A DNA stretch of 19,708 nucleotides from DASVAL01 sp035649575 (GTDB taxonomy: Bacteria > Planctomycetota > UBA1135 > UBA2386): positions 1 through 19,708 of the forward strand of contig DASRJH010000191.1 of NCBI GenBank assembly GCA_035649575.1. Direction: 5' to 3'. The translations under genes and the position numbers were made by a program. Positions 1 to 6,629 of the stretch are shown one piece after another (the first letter of the stretch is position 1; the number at the start of each line of letters is the position of its first letter). Under the pieces are notes generated by a model that did not search any database, was not told where the DNA came from, and was given only the letters and a program-made list of their open reading frames with translations.

Positions 1-186
1 CCGCGAATCGGATGCGCGAACCGCATGCGCCATGAATGCAGCATGACTCTCGTGAGTCCATCTCGCGGCACTCGGGTGTCCGGTCGCCGGGGACCGCAAG
101 TACGGCTTCCGGGCGCGTGCTGGCGAGCGTTTCACGAGAGTCATGCTGCATTCATGGCGCATGCGGTTCGCGCATCCGATTCGCGG
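1..186. repeat. Perfect 55-bp inverted repeat at the window edge
   Basis: Bases 1-55 are the exact reverse complement of bases 132-186, with a 76-bp spacer (56-131). I compared the arms base by base and all 55 positions match. The first inner flanking pair (56/131) is G and T, so the inner boundary is sharp. The outer boundary cannot be seen because the left arm begins at base 1. The spacer holds a small hairpin of its own (81-85 with 92-96). No U-tract follows, so it does not look like a terminator. It may be a real inverted element or a product of assembly at a contig end. Confidence 0.95.
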
Positions 187-323
187 TGCCGAAGTCAACG
201 TGGAAACGCTGCCGCCTGAACCGTCCCTGTGTCCCTGAGCTCGCACGGTGGTGTCGAAAGCGCGCTGGCCACGAGGGATCCGGTGCCAATAGGATTCGCA
301 CTCGCTTGCGCACTCCGATCAAG
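187..323 (+). other. Gap before the histidine kinase, no recognised signal
   Basis: The kinase reading frame stays open back through this stretch and into the inverted repeat (ATG at 36). The encoded peptide there is rich in Arg, Ser and Cys and has no membrane or domain character, so I treat it as untranslated. I see no convincing promoter or Shine-Dalgarno sequence. Confidence 0.4.
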
Positions 324-1655
324 ATGTCGCAGGAATCGCTGTTCGGGTTCCTCACGAGCACCCGGCTCCCTGTCGTGTCCAGCTTGTCCGGCATGATCCG
401 GTGGATCTCGCTCGGGCTGTGGACTTCCTGTCTGGTGTTTGGCGTCGCCTGCCTGCTGCTCGCGGACGATGGCCTGTGGACCGCGTCGCTGCCGTGGTCG
501 GGGGCGCTACCGGCATTGGTGGCGGCACCGCTTTTTTTCTGTGCGTGGAGGGACTGGCGCGGCAACCGCATGCAGCGTGCCGCCACGATGTTGTTCGTGG
601 CGATGTTCACGCTGTCCAGCCTCGCCACCTGGCCGCGTGGCGCCTTCAGTACCATCTGGTATCTGCATCCAGTGCTGTCCTTGCTTTCGGCGACCTGTGT
701 TGGCGTGAAACCCGGGTTGTCGTTGACCCTGCTCGGTGTCGCCACGTTGCTCGGCAACGCCTATTGGTCCACGAGCACTGTCGATGTCGATCTGCGAGCA
801 AATCTGTGGGTTCACGTCGCCAGCCTCTCCGCAGTGTCGCTGGCGTCCGCCTTGGCTGGCGCGATCACCAACCGGCTCGTCTTCATGGCACTGCTGGCGG
901 TCGAGGCTCAAAGACGAAAGAACTTCGAGTCGAGCCGTGCACTGCGTCATCGCGAGAAACTGCTGCGCCATGCTCTGCGGGTCGAAACGGTCGGGGACCT
1001 CGCGGGGATGGTCTGCCACCAGCTGCGTAACACGTTCCAGGTCCTGGCGGGTCACGTGACCCTGGGCGGAATGTCCGACGACGCCGAGCGCGTGCGCCGC
1101 CTAGCCATGATCGAGGAGACGCTCGAGAACACGCGTCCGCTGCTCGATCAGCTGATGCAGATGGCGCACCCCGACGAGGGTGTCACCGAGCCTTGCGATC
1201 TCGGGGTGGTGGTGCGCCAGTTCCACGAGCAAGCAAAGCGCATGTTGCCGGCGTCGATTCGACTCACTTGTGAAGTCCCTCGCGAGACCCCCGTGGTGTT
1301 GCTCAACCCGCGCGGGCTCGCGCACGCGCTGTGGAACCTCGTCATCAACGCGTCGCAAGCCATCCAAGGGGATGGCGCGATCACTCTTTGCTGCGGTGCC
1401 GATCGACAACAGGTGTGGCTCGAGGTCGCGGACACCGGCAGTGGCATGACGAGGGAAGTTCAGGAGCGCATCTTCGATCCGTACTTCACGACCAAACCCG
1501 TGGGGCAGGGCACAGGACTGGGGTTGACCGCGGTGGCGAGGTTCGTGCGCAGCAGCAACGGGCTCATCGACGTCGAGAGCGAAGTCGGCCGCGGCACTAC
1601 GTTCCGGCTTCAGTTCCCGCGCGCGATGGATGCGGAGAACTGGCGATCTGCCTAG
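324..1655 (+). CDS. Membrane-bound sensor histidine kinase, orphan
   Basis: This is a two-component sensor kinase in the inner membrane. It should autophosphorylate a histidine and pass the phosphate to a response regulator that is not encoded in this window. With the start at 324 it has 443 residues. About six hydrophobic helices fill residues 25-190, with no recognisable periplasmic sensor domain. The H-box is CHQLRN with the phospho-acceptor His232. The ATP-binding domain follows: N-box LWNLVINASQAI (336-347), G1 DTGSGM (370-375), F-box FDPYFTTK, and G2 GTGLGL (396-401). No receiver domain is fused. The signal sensed is unknown. The frame is open upstream to 36, but that extension does not look like protein; ATG 393, just before the first helix, is another possible start. 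No start has a good ribosome-binding site. The stop codon overlaps that of the converging cyaY. Confidence 0.9.
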   Translation: MSQESLFGFLTSTRLPVVSSLSGMIRWISLGLWTSCLVFGVACLLLADDGLWTASLPWSGALPALVAAPLFFCAWRDWRGNRMQRAATMLFVAMFTLSSLATWPRGAFSTIWYLHPVLSLLSATCVGVKPGLSLTLLGVATLLGNAYWSTSTVDVDLRANLWVHVASLSAVSLASALAGAITNRLVFMALLAVEAQRRKNFESSRALRHREKLLRHALRVETVGDLAGMVCHQLRNTFQVLAGHVTLGGMSDDAERVRRLAMIEETLENTRPLLDQLMQMAHPDEGVTEPCDLGVVVRQFHEQAKRMLPASIRLTCEVPRETPVVLLNPRGLAHALWNLVINASQAIQGDGAITLCCGADRQQVWLEVADTGSGMTREVQERIFDPYFTTKPVGQGTGLGLTAVARFVRSSNGLIDVESEVGRGTTFRLQFPRAMDAENWRSA

Positions 1656-2020
1656 GGTCCTGGTGCCTGCGGGCCCCCGCCGGCGCCACCTGCGAGGTCA
1701 ATGGTGCGACCGAGTCGGCGGGAGACGATCCCGGTGAGGATCTGCAGCAGCTCGCCCCGCCCCTTGGTGTCACACCAGGCTCCCGAGGCCGGATCGCGCG
1801 CGAAGTGCCATGCCGATGCACCCTCGGCCAACCAGATCTGGTGGGCCGCGGATTGGCGATTCAGGATGCAGTGGCGACTGTCCGCAAAGGTGATTCGCAG
1901 GACACCCGCTGAGAGATCGGCATCGAGTTCATCGGGATCAAAGGCGTCGAGCTTGGCCAGGATCGCCTTCATGCACGCTTCGGCGTGTTGGAGGAATTCC
2001 TGATCGGCGGGATTTGACAT
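1652..2020 (-). CDS. cyaY: Frataxin-family iron-binding protein CyaY
   Basis: Bacterial frataxin is a small cytoplasmic protein that binds iron and modulates iron-sulfur cluster assembly by IscS/IscU. The family fold is readable in order: an N-terminal helix ending in an acidic ridge (residues 25-35, rich in Asp and Glu), a strand GVLRITF (39-45), the signature ILNRQSAAHQIWLA (52-65), which parallels the E. coli IINRQEPLHQVWLA segment, then WHF and WCDTKG, and a C-terminal helix. The protein has 122 residues, against about 106 in E. coli. The excess is a Gly/Pro-rich tail after residue 108. ATG 2020 was chosen over an in-frame start at 2062 because the frataxin helix starts just after it and GGGGA lies six bases upstream. 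No isc or suf genes are nearby. Its stop overlaps the kinase stop on the opposite strand within one CTAG. Confidence 0.87.
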   Translation of the reverse strand: MSNPADQEFLQHAEACMKAILAKLDAFDPDELDADLSAGVLRITFADSRHCILNRQSAAHQIWLAEGASAWHFARDPASGAWCDTKGRGELLQILTGIVSRRLGRTIDLAGGAGGGPQAPGP

Positions 2021-2150
2021 GGCTGGTCCCCGATGATCCGCCCCGCGGAGGCTGGGCGCCACCGAAAGCTACCTGCGTGGACCTGGGCGCACGGGCGGCT
2101 GCCGGAAACGAGGTGCCGCAACTAAGTGGCACAGGGGGTTGAAATAAAGA

Positions 2151-2185
2151 GTGGCCGGCGGTTCTCTCCCAGAACCGCCGGCCAC
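2151..2185 (-). terminator. Likely rho-independent terminator downstream of moxR
   Basis: A perfect 15-bp GC-rich stem (2151-2165 with 2171-2185) closes a 5-nt loop (2166-2170). Read on the minus strand, it is followed at once by TCTTTATTTC, a fair U-tract. On the plus strand no U-run follows. It would end minus-strand transcripts that come from moxR, about 220 nt after its stop codon, or from a small RNA starting in between. It also insulates cyaY. Confidence 0.75.
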
Positions 2186-2189
2186 GATG

Positions 2190-2260
2190 GGTCCCGGTCG
2201 CGAATTGCCCTCTCTTACAGCTCCGGCTCCTTGCGGAGTCGAAGCCACGCGGCCGGGACC
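2190..2260. ncRNA. Unidentified structured RNA candidate
   Basis: A 13-bp closing stem pairs 2190-2202 with 2248-2260. As plus-strand RNA every position pairs (12 Watson-Crick and one U-G). As minus-strand RNA the same position is an A-C mismatch. Inside the stem, the minus strand can form CUCC-GCAA-GGAG (2238-2227), a stem capped by a GNRA tetraloop. The alternative plus-strand stem is CTCCG/CGGAG (2221-2225 with 2234-2238). The element lies four bases from the terminator hairpin. I compared it from memory with SRP RNA, tRNA, tmRNA and c-di-GMP riboswitches and could not match it. The strand is undecided, and it could also be only a folded 3' UTR of moxR. Confidence 0.4.
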
Positions 2261-2403
2261 ACTCGTCCCATGCAGCCTAGTAGACGTAGCAGGGGAAAAA
2301 ACTTTCCGCGGACACGCAGTTTTTCGCGTCGTTTCCGCCCGCATACGGCGAAATGAGCCTCCGGTGGGTTGTCTTTCGTGAAGAAATCGCACCAAAACTG
2401 AGG

Positions 2404-3399
2404 TCAGGTGGTGCGACGCTGCGCCGCGGAACGCCAGAGCTGCAGCAGGTCATCGACATGAATGCGTTCCGCGTCAGCCTCGAAGCCCAGCAGGACGCGA
2501 TGCCGCAATGCAGGAAGCAGACAGGCTTCGATGTCGGTGAGCGCGACTGCAGGGCGACCAGCGACCAACGCTCGTGCTTTGCCCCCGAGAACGATCGCTT
2601 GTCCCGCACGAGCGCTCGCGCCGTAGCGAACGAAGCGGCGAGTTCGTTCATCGCAGTCTTCGCGATCAGGATGAGTGGCGAGAATCAGTTCGGCGACGAA
2701 CCGCAACAGGTGCGTGCCGCAAAGCACCTGGCGCACGAGTCCCTGCAGCTCACGCAGCTCTTCGGCTCGGAGCTGGACCTCGACTTCGGCTTCCGCGCCA
2801 CCCGTCGTCGCCTCGAGGATCTTCGTCATCGCGTCGACCGTGGGCGTCTTGACATCGAGGCGGAACAGGAACCGATCGAGTTGCGCCTCGGGGAGCGGGA
2901 ACGTGCCTTCCAGTTCGATCGGATTCTGCGTGGCCACCACGTGAAAAGGGTCTGGAAGCCGGTGCGTCGTTCCTGCGACGGTGACCGAGTGTTCTTGCAT
3001 CGCCTCGAGCAAAGCCGACTGCGTCTTTGGCGTCGCGCGGTTGATCTCGTCAGCGAGCACGAGCCCGCCGAAGAGCGGGCCCCGCTGAAAGCGGAATGTT
3101 CGCCGCCCTCCTTCGTCGTCGATCACCTGGGTGCCCGTTGCATCGCTCGGCATGAGATCGGGCGTGAATTGGATGCGCGAAAAATCGAGCCCCAATCCTC
3201 GACCGAGAGACCGCACCAACATCGTCTTGCCGAGCCCTGGCAAACCCTCGAGCAGCACGTGGCCCCCGGCCAGAATCGCAGTCAGGAGATCGTCGATGAG
3301 CGCCTCTTGCCCGATCACCTGCCTTCGCAGCTGTTGTCGCAAGGCATCGACCCTGGCCACGAGAGCCGACGCCCGTTGTTGCACTGCATGCGCCTGCAT
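2404..3399 (-). CDS. MoxR-family AAA+ ATPase
   Basis: MoxR ATPases are cytoplasmic AAA+ chaperone-like proteins, usually working with VWA-domain proteins to mature or insert partner complexes. The protein has 331 residues, the usual length. Walker A is GLPGLGKT (52-59), Walker B is LVLADE (113-118) followed by INRATPKTQSALLEAM, and sensor 1 is ATQNP (156-160). The typical EGTFPLPEAQLDRF segment follows at 164-177, and a C-terminal helical lid ends the protein. The frame runs far upstream, but ATG 3399 is preceded by GAGGAG at good spacing and the family N-terminus begins there. The usual downstream DUF58 and VWA partners are absent: a non-coding stretch with a terminator follows. The gene upstream is a divergent TPR lipoprotein, so the substrate cannot be guessed from context. 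Confidence 0.93.
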   Translation of the reverse strand: MQAHAVQQRASALVARVDALRQQLRRQVIGQEALIDDLLTAILAGGHVLLEGLPGLGKTMLVRSLGRGLGLDFSRIQFTPDLMPSDATGTQVIDDEGGRRTFRFQRGPLFGGLVLADEINRATPKTQSALLEAMQEHSVTVAGTTHRLPDPFHVVATQNPIELEGTFPLPEAQLDRFLFRLDVKTPTVDAMTKILEATTGGAEAEVEVQLRAEELRELQGLVRQVLCGTHLLRFVAELILATHPDREDCDERTRRFVRYGASARAGQAIVLGGKARALVAGRPAVALTDIEACLLPALRHRVLLGFEADAERIHVDDLLQLWRSAAQRRTT

Positions 3400-3582
3400 C
3401 AAGGCTCCTCGCGCTCGGCGCGGTGCAACCAGGCCTCGAGAGGCACGCTCCGGCGCGCGCAGGATCGCGACAATACGGCGAGTTGAGTGTGCCGGGCCGA
3501 CCCGGTGATGTCCGCGACAATGCGAGGCATGGAACAAGCGTAGCTTGGTCTTGCCGGCAGGCCAGATGATGATGCACACCGC
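3400..3582. promoter_or_regulatory. Divergent control region of moxR and the TPR gene
   Basis: This 183-bp gap separates two divergent genes and must hold both promoters. It carries a direct repeat CGCGACAAT (3466-3474 and 3513-3521, 47 bp apart) and a hairpin CCGGG/CCCGG (3492-3496 with 3501-3505) between the copies. The repeats could be regulator sites, but two copies of nine bases are weak evidence. No convincing sigma-70 elements were found. Confidence 0.3.
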
Positions 3583-4734
3583 ATGCTCTTCCTGCGCGTT
3601 GCTTCGGCTTGTTCGTTGGCCCTGATCGCCGGGTGCGCAGGGGTTTCGCTGCGCCCCGAACTGGCGAATGCGGACACGCTTCCCGTGTACGAACTGTCTG
3701 CCGCAGACCAGCAGGAACTCGCTGTCGTCCTGGATCGCGCGAAGGAAGCCATGGTCCGGCAGCACTACGAGGAGGCGGAGGAGCATGCACTCCGGGCGCT
3801 CGACATCGATCCACGGGCCGCGCGGGCTCGGGCGGTGGTCGGAATGGTGTTGCTGCAGCGTGCCAAGCGGCGCGACCCACCGGAGGTGTTCGAAGCGAAT
3901 GCCGGCGAGACCGAGATGCTGCTGGCCGAGCAGATTGCCCCGAACGACGCCTTCGTCGGACGGATGCGCGCGGTCTTCCTCGCGGAGACGGGCCACATGT
4001 CGGCGGCTGCAGCTGCGGCGGAAGCTGCCCTGTTGCGCGCGACCGACGCTCCAGCCGCCGATCGTGCGGCCTTGCTGGCCATCGCCGGCAACTGCCGCTA
4101 CGAACTGGGCGAGGAGCGCGCCGCGCTGCCGCACCTGCAGGCTTGTTTCGGGCTGCAGCCAGACGACGCCACGACTGCCTTCCGCATCGGTTCCTGTCTG
4201 TTCCGGATCGCCGCGGTGCCGGAGGGCGCCAAGGCCGTGGAGGTGGCGCAGATCAAGGCCGAAGAGGCGGCCCGGGCGTTTGCGCGCTGTGCCGAGCTCG
4301 CTCCTGGCGACGCGGACGCGGCCTTGGCGGTCGGCGCTGCCCTGGTCCGCGCGGCCGAACTGGCGGCTCAACGGAAGGATCTCGCCGCGCCGGAGCGGCG
4401 CACGCAGCAAGAGCAGAGGTGGCAACAGGCCGAGCAGCAGTTCCGCAGAGTCGCGGAGCGGTTCCCGGAGAGTGCCGAGCCGATGTTCCGACTAGGCGTC
4501 CTTGCCGAGACGCGAGGAGACATCCCTGCGTCGCATCAGGCCTACTTGCAGGCGCTCGTCCGCGACCACCAACACCTCGGCAGCCTCCTGAACCTCGCCG
4601 CGCTGCTCGAAGCGAGCGGTGACGCAGCTGCGGCGGCCTCGCTGCTCGAGCGCGCCTTGGCCGCCGATGCAGCCCGCGCTGGGCTCAGTGCGGGCGAACG
4701 CCGACTCGTGCAGCAACGACTCAGGCGCCCATGA
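3583..4734 (+). CDS. TPR-repeat lipoprotein
   Basis: A predicted 383-residue lipoprotein. The N-terminus is a short type II signal peptide with lipobox LIAGC, so Cys18 would be lipidated and the protein anchored to a membrane facing the periplasm. The rest is Ala/Leu/Glu-rich helix pairs of tetratricopeptide type: a clear unit near residues 45-80 (QHYEEAEEHALRALDIDP), others near 160-195 and 205-245, and two more at 290-360. TPRs bind other proteins, so this is probably a scaffold, but its partner is unknown. It is divergent from moxR; TPR proteins do occur near MoxR in aerotolerance-type operons, though in a different arrangement. No other conserved domain is seen. The last 14 bases overlap the end of fabI on the opposite strand. 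Confidence 0.85.
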   Translation: MLFLRVASACSLALIAGCAGVSLRPELANADTLPVYELSAADQQELAVVLDRAKEAMVRQHYEEAEEHALRALDIDPRAARARAVVGMVLLQRAKRRDPPEVFEANAGETEMLLAEQIAPNDAFVGRMRAVFLAETGHMSAAAAAAEAALLRATDAPAADRAALLAIAGNCRYELGEERAALPHLQACFGLQPDDATTAFRIGSCLFRIAAVPEGAKAVEVAQIKAEEAARAFARCAELAPGDADAALAVGAALVRAAELAAQRKDLAAPERRTQQEQRWQQAEQQFRRVAERFPESAEPMFRLGVLAETRGDIPASHQAYLQALVRDHQHLGSLLNLAALLEASGDAAAAASLLERALAADAARAGLSAGERRLVQQRLRRP

Positions 4735-5494
4735 TGCTGTAGCCGGCGTCGACGTAGATCGTCTGACCCGTGATGCCGCGCGACAGGTTCGACAGCAGGA
4801 ACAGCGCCGTGTTGCCGACGTCGCCCTGGTCGACATTTCGCCGCAGCGGCGACTTCTGCGCCATCGAGTCGAGCAGCGAACCGAAGTCGGCGACGCCCAT
4901 CGCGGACACGGTTTTGATCGGTCCGGCCGAAATCGCGTTCACGCGGACGCCGCGTGGACCGAGGTCGCTGGCCAGGTAGCGCGTGCTCGCTTCGAGGGCA
5001 GCCTTGGCGACTCCCATGACGTTGTAGTTCGGCACCACTTTCTCGGCGCCGTAGTAGCTCAGGCAGACGATGCCGGCATCGCGCCCTTCCATCAGCGGTG
5101 CTGCGCCCTTGGACAGACCGATGAGCGACCAGGCGCTCACGTGCTGCGCCAGCTGATAACCCTCCAAGGACGTGTCGACGAAGTGGCCACCGAGCTCTTC
5201 GCGCTTCGCGAACGCGATGCAGTGCACGAGCCCGTCGATCGGTCCGAACTCCTTGCCGAGCCGATCGAAGAACCGATCGATGTCGCCCGGCACGGTGACA
5301 TCGCATGGCGCCAGGAAGGTGTCGCCGGGCAGCTCGGCTGCGAGCTTGCGGACAGGCTCTTCCATGCGGTCGTTCTGGTAATTGAGCGCCAGGCGAGCCC
5401 CTTCGCGGTGCAGCGCCTGCGTGATGCCCCAGGCGATGGAGCGTTTGTTGGCGATGCCGAAGATCACGACGCTCTTGCCAGACATCAGACCCAT
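4721..5494 (-). CDS. fabI: Enoyl-[acyl-carrier-protein] reductase FabI
   Basis: FabI reduces the trans-2 double bond of enoyl-ACP with NAD(P)H, the last step of each fatty-acid elongation cycle in the cytosol. It is an atypical short-chain dehydrogenase of 257 residues, the normal length. The nucleotide-binding start is FGIANKRSIAWGI (12-24). The catalytic set is Tyr147, Tyr157 and Lys164 in SYYGAEKVVPNYNVMGVAK, with the Y-x6-K spacing that marks FabI. The segment SAGPIKT and the C-terminal GYSIMGA are also typical. The site equivalent to E. coli Gly93 is Ala94, as in many natural FabI proteins. ATG 5494 has GAGGAA six bases upstream. The gene is last in a minus-strand operon with mutY (25-bp gap) and cinA. 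It overlaps the TPR gene tail to tail by 14 bp. Confidence 0.97.
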   Translation of the reverse strand: MGLMSGKSVVIFGIANKRSIAWGITQALHREGARLALNYQNDRMEEPVRKLAAELPGDTFLAPCDVTVPGDIDRFFDRLGKEFGPIDGLVHCIAFAKREELGGHFVDTSLEGYQLAQHVSAWSLIGLSKGAAPLMEGRDAGIVCLSYYGAEKVVPNYNVMGVAKAALEASTRYLASDLGPRGVRVNAISAGPIKTVSAMGVADFGSLLDSMAQKSPLRRNVDQGDVGNTALFLLSNLSRGITGQTIYVDAGYSIMGA

Positions 5495-5519
5495 GCTTCG
5501 TTCCTCGATCGTGCGCAGT

Positions 5520-6629
5520 TCAAAGTGACGGCAACGATAGCAGGTGTTCGGCCCGCGTCACGCGCTCAGCTTGCCGTCGACGCAGCGCCTGCCGAAAGAT
5601 CTTGCGCGAGGGGGTGGTCCACGGCGTCCTGTCGTCGATCGGGAACCAGCTCAGTCGCCCGCGTCGCTTCACGCTCGCGGCGTGTGCGTGGAGTTCGATG
5701 CGGTGGTGAGTGATGGTATGTCGCACGCTTGCCACGACGGCGCCTACGTCGATGTGTGCGCCGAATCGCGCGCCCAGCACATCGGCAAGTGTCTTGGCGT
5801 CCTGGTTCGTGAGCATGCCCGCGCCCGGCAGCTCGATCTGGCCTGCGTTGGGCTGACCCTCGGCGACGCGCCCACCGAGGGCTCCGCGATTGCCCACCAC
5901 CAGCACGACCCTGGCCGTCACACGCACGGTCGCGCGTGGCCTTCTGCGCCGGGGCAGTTCGTGCACCAGGCCGCAGGCAAGAGCCTTGCAGTCCCACGCG
6001 ACCGGGCAGCGTTCGCAGGCCGGTGTGGTCGGCGTGCACACCAAGGCACCGAGCTCCATCATGGCCTGGTTGAAGTCGCCGGGTCGGCGGCGGTCGATCC
6101 ACTGCGATACCGCACCGCGGATCGCCTGCTGAGCCTCCGCCGAGTCCGTCTCGGCGCGGATGCCGCGGTGCCGCGCCGTCACGCGCTCCACGTTGCCGTC
6201 CACCGCGATCTCGGCGCGGCCGAACGCGATCGATGCCAGCGCCCCGCGCGTGTACAGGCCGACTCCTGGCAGCTCCTCGAGGTCGTCGCTGCGATCGGGA
6301 ACACGGCCGCCGTGACGGGCCACGACCTGCCGCGCGCCGTCGCGCAGCAGGCGGGCGCGCCGGTAGTAGCCGAGCCCCCGCCATGCCGTCAGCAGGTCGT
6401 CGTCAGTGGCCGTGGCGAACGAGGCGGGGGTGGGAAACCGCGCCATGAAGCGCTCGTAGGCCGTTCGCACTGCTTCGACGCGGGTCTGCTGCAGCATGAC
6501 TTCGCTGACCCAGATGCCCCATGCATCGCGCGAACGGCGCCACGGCAGATCGCGACGGTTGGCTTCGAACCAGCGCAGCAGGCGCGTCCGGAAGTGATGT
6601 GCCGGCGCCGACCGCGGCCGCTCACTCAT
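5520..6629 (-). CDS. mutY: A/G-specific adenine glycosylase MutY
   Basis: MutY removes adenine mispaired with 8-oxoguanine in base-excision repair. The predicted protein has 369 residues. The catalytic core holds Glu43 (SEVMLQQTRV), the helix-hairpin-helix LPGVGLYTRGA (120-130) and the catalytic Asp144 (AVDGNVERV). The [4Fe-4S] ligands are Cys198, Cys205, Cys208 and Cys214 (C-x6-C-x2-C-x5-C). A C-terminal NUDIX-like domain for 8-oxoG recognition follows (about 235-355, with QIELPGAGML). The frame extends to 6716, but ATG 6629 sits where MutY normally begins and overlaps the cinA stop as ATGAGTGA, which suggests translational coupling. Second gene of the cinA-mutY-fabI operon. Confidence 0.96.
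   Translation of the reverse strand: MSERPRSAPAHHFRTRLLRWFEANRRDLPWRRSRDAWGIWVSEVMLQQTRVEAVRTAYERFMARFPTPASFATATDDDLLTAWRGLGYYRRARLLRDGARQVVARHGGRVPDRSDDLEELPGVGLYTRGALASIAFGRAEIAVDGNVERVTARHRGIRAETDSAEAQQAIRGAVSQWIDRRRPGDFNQAMMELGALVCTPTTPACERCPVAWDCKALACGLVHELPRRRRPRATVRVTARVVLVVGNRGALGGRVAEGQPNAGQIELPGAGMLTNQDAKTLADVLGARFGAHIDVGAVVASVRHTITHHRIELHAHAASVKRRGRLSWFPIDDRTPWTTPSRKIFRQALRRRQAERVTRAEHLLSLPSL

Larger units (their letters stand above)
2021..2403. other. Non-coding stretch between cyaY and moxR
   Basis: About 380 bases without a credible gene. The left third (2021-2150) is the cyaY upstream region; I see no clear promoter there. The centre holds two strong stem-loops (2151-2185 and 2190-2260), annotated separately. 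The right third (2262-2403) is richer in A and T, with homopolymer runs near 2295-2300 and 2321-2325, and may hold promoter elements. I could not assign a -35/-10 pair with confidence. Confidence 0.6.

Noticed and set aside
36..323. N-terminal extension of the histidine kinase from ATG 36
   Set aside because: The frame is open, but the peptide is Arg/Ser/Cys-rich without domain or membrane features and starts inside the inverted repeat.
2190..2260. Signal recognition particle RNA or tRNA
   Set aside because: It has the hairpin shape but lacks the conserved SRP GGAA loop and AGCAG bulge, and a continuous 13-bp closing stem does not fit a tRNA cloverleaf.
3400..4425. Upstream extension of the MoxR frame to more than 670 residues
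   Set aside because: ATG 3399 has a strong GAGGAG and matches the family start; the extension lies antisense to the TPR lipoprotein and is Arg-rich shadow sequence.
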